15,249 nt of DNA from DATFGK01 sp046712825 (lineage in GTDB: Bacteria > Actinomycetota > AC-67): the NCBI GenBank assembly GCA_046712825.1, contig JBKKCR010000244.1, positions 1 to 15,249 on the forward strand, given 5' to 3'. Below the pieces are notes generated by a model. It saw only the letters and a list, made by a program, of their open reading frames with translations, was not told the DNA's origin and did not search any database. Below, in pieces: positions 9,671-15,249 of the stretch (positions are counted from its first letter, which is position 1; each line of letters begins with the position of its first letter). Made by a program: the position numbers and the translations under genes.

Positions 9671-9693
9671 TTTGACGTCAACTTGTCAGACAG
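9660..9693. promoter_or_regulatory. Nested triple-palindrome array, probable regulator-binding site
   Basis: TTGTCAGACAA (9660-9670) is an 11-bp palindrome around a central A. TTGTCAGACAG (9683-9693) is a second copy, same but for its last base. Exactly midway lies the perfect 10-bp palindrome TTGACGTCAA (9672-9681). The copies are 23 bp apart centre to centre and the whole 34 bp is symmetric about 9676.5 (28 of 34 positions match their complement). TTGTC-N-GACAA resembles, in general form (GT-N-AC half-sites), operators of GntR/FadR-family repressors, but the protein is unknown. The array lies in the cupin-carB gap, 67 bp before the carB start. Confidence 0.7.
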
Positions 9694-9733
9694 CCCTGGG
9701 AAGGGGGAAAGCGCGACCAAAGACTCTGAACGA

Positions 9734-10183
9734 CTAGGCATCGGCATCGCTCGACGAGCTCAGCATCGTCACTCCGTAGCGGGCGGCAACGGCGGCCATC
9801 GCCTGCGGGCCGGCGATCGCGGCTTCGCCGGCGTCGGCGAGGAAGCGCTCGAATCCTGGGGGCGAGACGATCGTCAGGTGACGCGACGAGACGATAGCAA
9901 CGTAGGAGTGTGGGATAGCCCGGGGTGCGAACACGAACGTTCCGGGGCCTGCGGTCAACGTCTCCTCGCCGATCGTTACGGAGAACTCGCCGTCGAGAAC
10001 GAAGAACATCTCGTCCTCGCGCTCGTGGACGTGCGGCGGCGGGCCGCTTCCGGCGGGCGTGCGCGTCTCGCTCAAGCTCAGCGCGCCACCGGTCTGTTCG
10101 CCGCGAGCCCGGACGAACGAGACCTGGCCCATGAAGGCGATGCGCTCCCCTTGGCCGGGCTTCGACACGAACGGCTCGGCCAT
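9734..10183 (-). CDS. Small single-domain cupin protein
   Basis: A 149-residue cupin_2-type beta-barrel protein, probably a metal-binding enzyme or small-ligand sensor in the cytoplasm; no signal peptide is seen. Cupin motif 1 is complete: PPPHVHEREDEMFFVLDG with His51, His53 and Glu58 and the closing Gly65. Motif 2 is PGTFVFAPRAIPHSYV with His92, where Ala replaces the usual Gly of PxG. These would give a 3-His/1-Glu metal site. The start is ATG 10181-10183, overlapping the upstream gene's stop as ATGA, so it is coupled to carA and the 115-residue gene. It has no known role in pyrimidine synthesis and its substrate cannot be inferred. It could report on or process a pathway metabolite, or simply be a passenger. 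The C-terminus (112-149) is Ala-rich and probably helical. Confidence 0.85.
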   Translation of the reverse strand: MAEPFVSKPGQGERIAFMGQVSFVRARGEQTGGALSLSETRTPAGSGPPPHVHEREDEMFFVLDGEFSVTIGEETLTAGPGTFVFAPRAIPHSYVAIVSSRHLTIVSPPGFERFLADAGEAAIAGPQAMAAVAARYGVTMLSSSSDADA

Positions 10184-10530
10184 CAGCGCCAGCCCTCGTA
10201 GAGGCCCTTGCCCATGTACTCGGCGAAGAGCGCCCGATTCTCGGCCGGAGTGAGGAAGCCCATCGCGATCGCGAATCGGCTCATCCCTTCGAGCGACGCG
10301 ACGATCGAGCGCAGCTTCTCCGAAGGGCTCCGGCCTTTCGATTCGGAAGACACGTTGGCTTCGTCGGTCAGCTTCGCCTTCAGCGTCATCGCCTTCTCGA
10401 ACTCGGCGCGCAGGACCTCGAGGGCTTTCTCGGCGAGCGCCTGCTCGGCTTCGGAGCGCGCGGGCGGCGGCTCGGCCGGCTTACCGGGCGATCCGAGCGT
10501 GCGCAGGGTCGGCTTGCGAGATTCGGTCAC
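10183..10530 (-). CDS. Unrecognised 115-residue helical protein
   Basis: I do not recognise this protein. It begins with GTG (10528-10530), sharing GTGA with the carA stop, and ends in an ATGA overlap with the cupin start, so the coding assignment rests mainly on tight coupling and on carA ending where it begins. Residues 1-25 are Pro/Gly/basic and probably disordered. Residues 26-58 (ARSEAEQALAEKALEVLRAE onward) are charged and strongly helical. The C-terminal 40 residues (SEKLRSIVASLEGMSRFAIA, then MGFLTPAENRALFAEYMGKG) are the most protein-like and may be a small helical domain. There are no Cys, His, membrane segments or nucleotide motifs. The same frame is open far upstream through carA, but there it is an Arg/Gly-rich shadow. 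A role beside CarA, such as a subunit or adaptor, is only a guess. Confidence 0.75.
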   Translation of the reverse strand: MTESRKPTLRTLGSPGKPAEPPPARSEAEQALAEKALEVLRAEFEKAMTLKAKLTDEANVSSESKGRSPSEKLRSIVASLEGMSRFAIAMGFLTPAENRALFAEYMGKGLYEGWR

Positions 10531-11627
10531 GCGTTCGCCTCCATCAGTTGAACGAACTCGCCGAACAGGTACGAGGCGTCGTGCGGGCCCGGCGCAGCCT
10601 CGGGGTGGTACTGAACGCTGAACGCGGGCGCATCGACGCATCGCAGCCCTTCGCACGTGTCGTCGTTGAGGTTGACGTGGGAAACTTCGGTGGCGATCTC
10701 GAACGAGCTCGGGTCGACGGCGAAGCCGTGGTTGTGACTCGTGATCTCGACTGTGTTTGTAGCGAGGCGCTTCACCGGCTGGTTGATGCCGCGGTGTCCG
10801 AACTTGAGCTTGTAGGTCTTGGCGCCGAGCGCGAGCCCGAGGATCTGGTGACCGAGACAGATGCCGAACAACGGCGTCCCCGCTTTCAGAACCTTCTTCG
10901 TGTTGTCGATCGCGGCGCGCACCGCAGCCGGGTCGCCGGGGCCGTTGGAGAGGAAGATGCCGTCGAACCCCTGCGACAAGATGTCCTCCGCGGGGAAAGA
11001 AGCCGGGAAGACGGTCGCGTCGCAGCCGGCCGCAGCGAGCATCCGCAGGATGTTGGTCTTGATCCCGTAGTCGTACGCCGCAACCTTCAGGATCCGTGCG
11101 CCGACGCGCGGTTCGGGGTCCGTTCCCTGGTACGGCTCGGGTGTCGTCACCGGGTCGACCAGATTCAGGCCGGTCATCTCGGGGCTGCGCAACACCTCGC
11201 GGCGCAGCGCCTCCGCGTCGAGCACGTCGGTGGAGATCGCGCCGCGCATCGCGCCGAGCGAGCGGATGTGGCGCGTGAGCCGCCGCGTGTCGACGTCCTC
11301 GATACCGACGACGCCGGCGTCGGAGAGGTAATCGTGCAGCGAGCCGGTCGCCCGGTGGTTCGAGTAGGTGCGAACCGCCTCGCGGACGACGAACCCCGCC
11401 ACCCGTACGCGTGAGGACTCGACGTCCTCGCCGTTGACTCCGTAGTTGCCGATGTGCGGATAGGTCATCGTCACGAGCTGGCCGTGGTAGGAGGGATCGG
11501 TCAGCACCTCCTGGTAACCGGACATGCTCGTGTTGAAGACGGCTTCTCCGGTTGTCGTTCCACGCGCGCCGAAGCTGCGGCCGCGAAAGGCCGTGCCGTC
11601 TTCGAGGACGAGGAGCGCGTCGCCCAC
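10527..11627 (-). CDS. carA: Carbamoyl-phosphate synthase small (glutaminase) subunit
   Basis: CarA hydrolyses glutamine and feeds ammonia to CarB. The 366-residue product is of normal length. The N-terminal CPSase-specific domain runs over 1-170 (LEDGTAFRGRSFGA; GEAVFNTSMSGYQEVLTDPS at 27-46). The class I amidotransferase domain follows: NGPGDP (228-233), nucleophile Cys257 in FGICLGHQILGLALG, and His341/Glu343 in VQYHPEAAPGPHD. I chose GTG 11625-11627 (VGDALLVLEDG) because it gives the family N-terminus and overlaps the small ORF's TAG by one base (TAGTG). In-frame starts upstream to 11711 only add sequence that is antisense-like to nothing and overlaps the small ORF. Its stop overlaps the next gene's GTG. 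The catalytic triad is intact, so it should be active even though carB lies 0.9 kb further on. Confidence 0.96.
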   Translation of the reverse strand: MGDALLVLEDGTAFRGRSFGARGTTTGEAVFNTSMSGYQEVLTDPSYHGQLVTMTYPHIGNYGVNGEDVESSRVRVAGFVVREAVRTYSNHRATGSLHDYLSDAGVVGIEDVDTRRLTRHIRSLGAMRGAISTDVLDAEALRREVLRSPEMTGLNLVDPVTTPEPYQGTDPEPRVGARILKVAAYDYGIKTNILRMLAAAGCDATVFPASFPAEDILSQGFDGIFLSNGPGDPAAVRAAIDNTKKVLKAGTPLFGICLGHQILGLALGAKTYKLKFGHRGINQPVKRLATNTVEITSHNHGFAVDPSSFEIATEVSHVNLNDDTCEGLRCVDAPAFSVQYHPEAAPGPHDASYLFGEFVQLMEANA

Positions 11628-11740
11628 TACTTGCCCTTCCGCGCCTTGCCCTTCGCGATCGCCTTGCGTTTCGTGCGCGCGCGCTTCGCCCGCTCGCGAT
11701 CCTTCGCCCAACGCACCTTCGCCCTATCACCCTTGCCCAT
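11627..11740 (-). CDS. Very basic 37-residue small protein between pyrC and carA
   Basis: This small ORF starts at ATG 11738-11740 with a good SD (GGGAGG, about 7 nt upstream) inside the last bases of pyrC, overlapping it by 14 nt, and stops with TAG one base into the carA GTG. That tight fit and the SD argue it is real. The peptide begins MGKGDRAKVRWAKDRERAK and ends KGKARKGK: 10 Lys and 8 Arg against 3 acidic residues, a net charge near +15. It is probably helical in the middle and would bind RNA or DNA, or the ribosome. The MGKGDR start recalls the tiny ribosomal protein bTHX, but the rest does not match, so I claim no homology. A coupling peptide that brings ribosomes to carA is an alternative role. 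Confidence 0.65.
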   Translation of the reverse strand: MGKGDRAKVRWAKDRERAKRARTKRKAIAKGKARKGK

Positions 11741-13046
11741 GCACGACCTCCCCATCTCGGACGGTGAACTTGCCTCTCAGCATCGTATGAACGACCTTGC
11801 CCCGGAGCTCGCGGCCGGCGAACGGTGTGTTGTCCGACAGCGACGCGAGGCGAGCCGGCTCGACGACCCATCGCACTTCCGGATCGAAGACCACCAGCGT
11901 GGCCGGCGCGCCGGCGGCAACCGGGCCGCCGTGGCCTTCAAGAGCGCGGATCCGAGCCGGGGCGGTGCTCATCCGGTCGATGAGATCGCTCAAGCTCAGG
12001 CGGCCGGGGACGACGAGCTCGGTGATCAACACCGCGAGCGCGGTCTCGAGTCCGAGCATCCCGGGAGGCGCCTTGTCGAACTCCTTCTCCTTGTCCTCTT
12101 GCGCGTGCGGCGCGTGATCCGTCGCGACGCAGTCGATCGTTCCGTCGGCGAGCCCGGCGCTGAGCGCCTCGATGTCGGCGCGTGTGCGCAGCGGGGGCGC
12201 GACTTTGAAGACCGGGTCGAAAGACGCGACCAGCGAGTCGGTGAGCGATAGGTGATGCGGCGTGACCTCCGCCGTTACCCGGACGCCGTCGCGCTTCGCG
12301 ACGCGGATCAGCTCCACGCTTCCGGCCGTCGACACGTGGGGCACGTGCAAGCGGGAGCCGGTCAGCTTCGTGAGCGCGAGGTCACGGGCGATGATTAGCT
12401 CCTCGGCCTCGTCGGGGACGCCGGGGATGCCGAGGATCCCCGACACCTCGCCCTCGTTCATCGCGCCGCCCTCGGCGAGCCCGCGGTCCTCGGCGTGGTT
12501 GGCGATGATCGCGTCGAACGCCTTGGCGTACTCGAGCGCGCGACGCATCAGACCGGAATCCTGGACGCACTTGCCGTCGTCCGAGAAGAAGTTCACCTGC
12601 GCCTTGGACGAGTGCATCTCGCCGATCTCGGCGAGGTTCTCGCCCTCCAGGCCGGCCGTGATCGCGCCGACCGGGAACACATCGACGAGGCCGACCGCGC
12701 GCCCGATATTGAAGACCTGTTCCACCACGGCCGCCGAATCCGCGACCGGAGTCGTGTTCGCCATCGCGCAGAGTGCGCCGTATCCGCCGAGGGCCCCGGC
12801 GCGGGAGCCCGACTCGATCGTCTCGGCATCCTCGCGCCCCGGTTCGCGGAGGTGCGTGTGCAGGTCGACGAGCGCCGGTGCGACGACCAACCCCGTGCAG
12901 TCCACGACCGTTGCACCGTCTTCGGACAGCGACGAGCCGACCTCGGCGACGAGACCTTTCTCGATCCGGAGGTCGAGCGTCCCGTCCGTCCCGCTCGCCG
13001 GATCCACGAGCCGTCCGCCCTTGAGGAGGATCGCCTTAGACGGCAT
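11727..13046 (-). CDS. pyrC: Dihydroorotase, type I
   Basis: PyrC closes carbamoyl aspartate to dihydroorotate, the third step, using a metal-dependent amidohydrolase barrel. The 439 residues match the long (type I) class found in Bacillus, Aquifex and actinobacteria rather than the ~345-residue E. coli class. Metal and substrate residues are visible: DLHTHLREPG (His63, His65 and the substrate Arg), FFSDDG (Asp156/157, bridging position in place of the carboxylated Lys), NHAED (His184), HVPHVSTAGS (His237) and ATDHAPH (catalytic Asp310). All are present, so it should be active and not one of the dead pyrC paralogues. The start is ATG 13044-13046 with AGGAGG 6 nt upstream, overlapping the pyrB end by 11 bp. 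Its 3' end overlaps the small ORF by 14 nt. Confidence 0.97.
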   Translation of the reverse strand: MPSKAILLKGGRLVDPASGTDGTLDLRIEKGLVAEVGSSLSEDGATVVDCTGLVVAPALVDLHTHLREPGREDAETIESGSRAGALGGYGALCAMANTTPVADSAAVVEQVFNIGRAVGLVDVFPVGAITAGLEGENLAEIGEMHSSKAQVNFFSDDGKCVQDSGLMRRALEYAKAFDAIIANHAEDRGLAEGGAMNEGEVSGILGIPGVPDEAEELIIARDLALTKLTGSRLHVPHVSTAGSVELIRVAKRDGVRVTAEVTPHHLSLTDSLVASFDPVFKVAPPLRTRADIEALSAGLADGTIDCVATDHAPHAQEDKEKEFDKAPPGMLGLETALAVLITELVVPGRLSLSDLIDRMSTAPARIRALEGHGGPVAAGAPATLVVFDPEVRWVVEPARLASLSDNTPFAGRELRGKVVHTMLRGKFTVRDGEVVHGQG

Positions 13047-13968
13047 CGGGGCCCTCCTCCTTTGCCTCGGGCCCGCCGAGCATCAAGTACAGCAGCGCCT
13101 GACGTACCGCGATCCCGTTGGTCACCTGATCGGTGATGACGCTGCGCGGGAACTCGGCGACGTCGGCGGCGATCTCGACGCCGCGGTTCATCGGGCCGGG
13201 ATGCATGATCAGCGACCGCTCCGGCAGTAGCGCCGCGCGGCGCCGGTCGAGTCCCCACAGTCGCGCGTACTCGCGCAGCGAAGGGACGTAGCCCCGCTTC
13301 TGGCGTTCGAGCTGCATCCGCAGCAGGTAGCAGACGTCGAGATCCGGCAAGAGCGGGTCGAGCTCGGTCGTGACGTTCACGCCCCAGGTTTCCACGCCCG
13401 GCGGCAGCAGCGTGGGCGGCGCGCAGATCGTGACGTCTGCGCCCATGGCCTGAAGGCCGAGCACGTCGGAGCGCGCGACCCTGCTGTGAACCACGTCGCC
13501 GACGATCGCGACACGAAGGCCCTCGAAGCTCGGGAAGTGCTGGCGGATCGTGAACAGGTCGAGGAGCGCCTGCGTCGGGTGCTCGTGCATGCCGTCGCCG
13601 GCGTTGATCACGCTGGCGCTGACCCACTCGGCGAGCCGGTTGGGCGCCCCGGCCGAGGAGTGCCGGGCGATGATGCAGTCGACGCCCATCGCCTCGATCG
13701 TCTGCGCTGTGTCCTTGAGTGACTCGCCCTTCTCGACGCTGGAGCCGCCTGCTGCGAAGTTGAGGACGTCGGCGCTCAAGCGCTTCGCCGCGAGTTCGAA
13801 GCTGGTGCGCGTGCGGGTCGAGGCTTCGTAGAAGAAGTTGACCACGGTCTTTAGCCGCAGGGTGGGGAACTTGCGGCCCATGTTTTCGCGGAAGAAGCGC
13901 GACGAGCCGAGGACCCGCTCGATGCCCTCGGCGTCGAGGTCCCGGATCGACAGCAGGTGCTTGATCAT
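13036..13968 (-). CDS. pyrB: Aspartate carbamoyltransferase catalytic chain
   Basis: PyrB joins carbamoyl phosphate and aspartate to form carbamoyl aspartate, the committed step. The 310 residues are typical. The carbamoyl phosphate loop is EASTRTRTSFE (48-58); SSVEKGESLKDT (76-87) gives the Ser/Lys loop contributed across the trimer; HEHPTQALLDLFT (128-140) and later MHPGPMNRGVE complete the site. No regulatory chain gene (pyrI) is nearby, so as in Bacillus the enzyme is probably an unregulated trimer and control falls on transcription by PyrR. The start is ATG 13966-13968, sharing ATGA with the pyrR stop. It overlaps pyrC by 11 bp. The adjacent pyrR-pyrB-pyrC order is the usual one in actinobacteria and Gram-positives. 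Confidence 0.97.
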   Translation of the reverse strand: MIKHLLSIRDLDAEGIERVLGSSRFFRENMGRKFPTLRLKTVVNFFYEASTRTRTSFELAAKRLSADVLNFAAGGSSVEKGESLKDTAQTIEAMGVDCIIARHSSAGAPNRLAEWVSASVINAGDGMHEHPTQALLDLFTIRQHFPSFEGLRVAIVGDVVHSRVARSDVLGLQAMGADVTICAPPTLLPPGVETWGVNVTTELDPLLPDLDVCYLLRMQLERQKRGYVPSLREYARLWGLDRRRAALLPERSLIMHPGPMNRGVEIAADVAEFPRSVITDQVTNGIAVRQALLYLMLGGPEAKEEGPDAV

Positions 13969-14483
13969 CCCTCGACCTCGCCTAGGTCGACGGCGTCTTC
14001 TCCGTCGACCTCGCTCATGCGGACCTGCACTTCCTCGTTGTGAGCCGTGGGGATGTTCTTGCCGACGTAGTCGGCGCGGATCGGAAGCTCACGGTGGCCG
14101 CGATCGACGAGCACGGCGAGTTGGACGGCCTGCGGCCTCCCGAGGTCGATGAGCGCGTCCATCGCGGCGCGGATAGAGCGTCCCGTGTAGAGGACGTCGT
14201 CGATCAGCACGACGATCTTGCCGTCGATGTCGGGCATCCGGACCGGCTCGAGCGGCGCCGGTTCGCGCATCGCGATGTCGTCGCGGTACAGGCCGATGTC
14301 GAGCGAGCCGGTCGGGACGTTGACGCCTTCGATCTCGGCGATCCGCTCAGCCAGCCGCTGTGCCAGATAGACGCCGCGGGTCAGGATCCCGACGAGCACG
14401 ACCCGGGCGGCGCCCTTGTTGCGCTCGATGATCTCGTGGGCGATGCGCGCCAGGGCCCGAGCGACATCGCTCGAGTCCATCAC
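13965..14483 (-). CDS. pyrR: Pyrimidine operon regulator PyrR / uracil phosphoribosyltransferase fold
   Basis: PyrR is an RNA-binding regulator with a phosphoribosyltransferase fold. With UMP bound it grips a hairpin in pyr mRNA and lowers expression; many also have weak uracil phosphoribosyltransferase activity. Visible parts are DVARALARIAHEIIERNKG (N-terminal helix, conserved), VGILTRGVYLAQRL, the PRPP loop VVLIDDVLYTGRSIRAAMDA (91-110) and DRGHRELPIRADYVGKNIPT (127-146), the signature of the family. The start is uncertain. GTG 14481-14483 or ATG 14478-14480 gives about 172 residues but only AAGG as SD. A CTG at 14511-14513, in frame and 8 nt after GGGGGGAGG, would give 182 residues with an N-terminus (TFTAKATVMDSSD) more like other PyrR proteins. 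A matching PyrR-binding hairpin lies in its own leader, so the operon is self-regulated. Confidence 0.95.
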   Translation of the reverse strand: MMDSSDVARALARIAHEIIERNKGAARVVLVGILTRGVYLAQRLAERIAEIEGVNVPTGSLDIGLYRDDIAMREPAPLEPVRMPDIDGKIVVLIDDVLYTGRSIRAAMDALIDLGRPQAVQLAVLVDRGHRELPIRADYVGKNIPTAHNEEVQVRMSEVDGEDAVDLGEVEG

Positions 14484-14520
14484 GGTGGCCTTGGCCGTGA
14501 AGGTCTGGGTCAGGTTCGTC

Positions 14521-14542
14521 GCCTCCCCCCGAGGGGGAAGGC
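14521..14542 (-). promoter_or_regulatory. Hairpin masking the probable pyrR Shine-Dalgarno
   Basis: On the minus strand GCCTTCCCC pairs with GGGGGAGGC around a 4-nt loop: nine pairs, one of them T-G. The 3' arm is the strongest SD-like sequence in the leader, 8 nt before an in-frame CTG of pyrR. When folded it would hide the SD, giving a second, translational layer after the attenuator. A smaller hairpin (CCGGC/GCCGG, 14549-14563) lies just upstream. Confidence 0.5.
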
Positions 14543-14566
14543 GGGAGCCGGCGCTGGGCCGGGCAC

Positions 14567-14599
14567 AAAAAACGCCTGCCGCGACTCGCGCGTGCAGGC
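14567..14599 (-). terminator. Intrinsic terminator of the pyr attenuator
   Basis: On the minus strand GCCTGC, a bulged A, CGCG, the loop CGAGT, CGCG and GCAGGC form a ten-pair GC-rich stem (14599-14574), followed after one C and G by six T (14572-14567). It lies between the pyr promoter and pyrR with no gene upstream of it on this strand, so it is an attenuator rather than an end-of-gene terminator. Confidence 0.85.
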
Positions 14600-14622
14600 T
14601 CGCTTGTTCTTCACTTTGCCTT

Positions 14623-14657
14623 CCCTTCCGGGCCTCTCAGGACCCGCTCTTAAAGGG
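14623..14657 (-). promoter_or_regulatory. PyrR-binding hairpin (anti-antiterminator) of the pyr leader
   Basis: On the minus strand CCCTTT (14657-14652) pairs with GAAGGG (14628-14623). An unpaired purine bulge AAGAG sits on the 5' side. Then CGGGTC pairs with GGCCCG around the hexaloop CTGAGA (14640-14635). This fits the known PyrR site: two stems, a 5' purine bulge and a CNGNGA hexaloop within UCCNGNGAGGY. Part of its 5' upper arm (GCGGGT, 14647-14642) can instead pair with GCCTGC of the terminator's 5' arm, two of the six pairs being G-U; this is a possible but weak antiterminator. UMP-bound PyrR would hold this hairpin and favour termination. Confidence 0.88.
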
Positions 14658-14669
14658 CTTCGGTCACAG

Positions 14670-14675
14670 AGTATA
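14670..14675 (-). promoter_or_regulatory. -10 element of the pyr operon promoter
   Basis: TATACT on the minus strand matches the -10 consensus at 5/6. Transcription would start near 14664, a few bases before the PyrR hairpin, which is where an attenuator promoter should be. No good -35 is seen at 16-19 bp spacing (the region reads CTGGGGC), so an activator or a -10-dominated actinobacterial promoter is possible. Confidence 0.55.
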
Positions 14676-14710
14676 GCAGCGTCCCCTCGCGTGCCCCAGA
14701 CTCGGGCTGC

Positions 14711-14730
14711 GATGGGACACGTATCCCCTC
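14711..14730. promoter_or_regulatory. Near-palindrome in the divergent intergenic region
   Basis: GGGACACGTATCCC (14714-14727) is symmetric at six of seven base pairs, and two of the next three flanking pairs also match. It lies about 40 bp upstream of the pyr -10 and about 50 bp before the plus-strand gene, so a regulator bound here could affect either. The 14484-14778 region otherwise holds the pyr leader elements listed; I see no convincing plus-strand promoter. Confidence 0.3.
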
Positions 14731-14778
14731 TCTTGCTTCGAAATAGCACGAGCCGACTCGGGGTAAGTCCTTTTCCCC

Positions 14779-15249
14779 ATGGAAGAGAAGGCGTCCGTAG
14801 CCGCGGTCGTGCTCGCTGCGGGCCGCGGCATGAGGCTACGGCCGCTGACGGACATGATCCCGAAGCCGCTCTGCCCGGTGAACAACGCACCGCTCATCGA
14901 TCTCAAGCTCCGGAGCGTGACCCAGATAGTCCCAGACGTCGCCGTGAACGTGCACCACGGCAGGGAGCTCTTGGAAGAGCACCTCGAAGGCCGCGCGTAC
15001 CTGTCCATCGAAGAGCCCGAGGCGCTCGGGACCGCCGGAGCGCTGGGGAACCTCCGCGAGTGGATCGCCGGAGGAGATGTCCTGGTTGCCAACGCCGACA
15101 GCTGGCACGATCAAGACCTCAGCGACTTCCTCGCAACATGGGACCGCACGAGCATCCGTCTGCTGTGCGTGCTCGACCCTAAGCGTGGCGACTTCGGCGC
15201 CCTCCGCTACAGCGGAACGGCGCTGATGCCGTGGTCTGACGTGTCGAAG
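14779..15249 (+). CDS. Sugar-phosphate nucleotidyltransferase, N-terminal part (runs off window)
   Basis: This is the first 157 residues of a GT-A-like NTP_transferase enzyme, which activates a sugar 1-phosphate with a nucleoside triphosphate to make a nucleotide sugar. The nucleotide-binding signature LAAGRGMRLRPLT (12-24) is followed by MIPKPLCPVNNAPLIDLKL (PKPL at 28-31), EALGTAGAL (substrate loop) and VLVANADSW (Asp107 at the metal site position). The closest pattern I recall is MurU-like N-acetylmuramate-1-phosphate uridylyltransferases and mannose-1-phosphate guanylyltransferases, but the specificity region is missing. The start ATG at 14779 sits at the right distance from the signature. 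Its SD is weak (GGGG about 15 nt upstream). It diverges from the pyr operon across a 295-bp region; a link between UTP supply and UDP-sugar synthesis would make sense but is speculation. Confidence 0.88.
   Translation, partial: MEEKASVAAVVLAAGRGMRLRPLTDMIPKPLCPVNNAPLIDLKLRSVTQIVPDVAVNVHHGRELLEEHLEGRAYLSIEEPEALGTAGALGNLREWIAGGDVLVANADSWHDQDLSDFLATWDRTSIRLLCVLDPKRGDFGALRYSGTALMPWSDVSK

Noticed and set aside
9593..9733. A small gene in the cupin-carB gap
   Set aside because: No open frame with an SD was seen there; the gap is better explained by the palindrome array and the carB SD.
10531..11871. N-terminal extension of the 115-residue gene back through carA and pyrC
   Set aside because: The extension is Arg-rich shadow sequence in another frame of carA, whose own catalytic residues are intact; the GTG at 10530 coupled to the carA stop is the sensible start.
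14780..15182. Plus-strand frame starting at 14040 and running to 15182
   Set aside because: It crosses the pyr leader and overlaps the nucleotidyltransferase in a different frame; the latter has the clear family signature.

Overview
The window is one dense block of housekeeping genes from a high-GC bacterium. Nearly all of it (about 14.5 kb down to 0.83 kb) is read from the minus strand. The gene set points to an actinobacterium: an actinobacterial-type integration host factor (mIHF) sits directly upstream of gmk, rpoZ and coaBC, and that cluster follows a pyrimidine operon beginning pyrR-pyrB-pyrC-carA. Unlike Mycobacterium or Streptomyces as I recall them, dihydroorotate dehydrogenase here is the class 1B two-subunit type (pyrK-pyrD) inside the operon, so I infer a deep-branching lineage rather than a classical actinomycete. 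This is inference; no search was possible.

Layout, in minus-strand transcription order. A leader at 14484-14678 holds a -10 element, a near-ideal PyrR-binding hairpin, an intrinsic terminator and a hairpin over a Shine-Dalgarno (SD) sequence: a PyrR/UMP attenuator. Next come pyrR, pyrB, pyrC, a 37-residue very basic small ORF, carA, a 115-residue protein I do not recognise, a small cupin, a 141-bp gap with a striking symmetric array of three palindromes, then carB, pyrK, pyrD, pyrF and pyrE. All six steps from glutamine/bicarbonate to UMP are encoded, plus the regulator. Most junctions are 4-bp ATGA/GTGA overlaps, so translation is probably coupled. An internal promoter after pyrE then drives mihF, gmk, rpoZ and coaBC (nucleoid protein, GMP kinase, RNA polymerase omega, coenzyme A synthesis).

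At the edges are two plus-strand fragments: the 3' part of a family-4-like glycosyltransferase (3-833), convergent with and overlapping coaBC, and the 5' part of a sugar-nucleotidyltransferase (14779-end), divergent from the pyr operon.

Most notable points: (1) gmk has no ATG, GTG or TTG start near its conserved N-terminus; its frame is entered exactly at a TTT-TAG slip-prone stop of mihF after an Ala/Pro-rich linker-like tail, suggesting a +1 frameshift fusion, an ATC start, or a sequence error; (2) the nested palindrome array before carB; (3) the pyrR leader with attenuator and SD-masking hairpin; (4) the basic small ORF and the two non-pyrimidine genes inserted between carA and carB. I saw no tRNA, rRNA, CRISPR array or insertion sequence.
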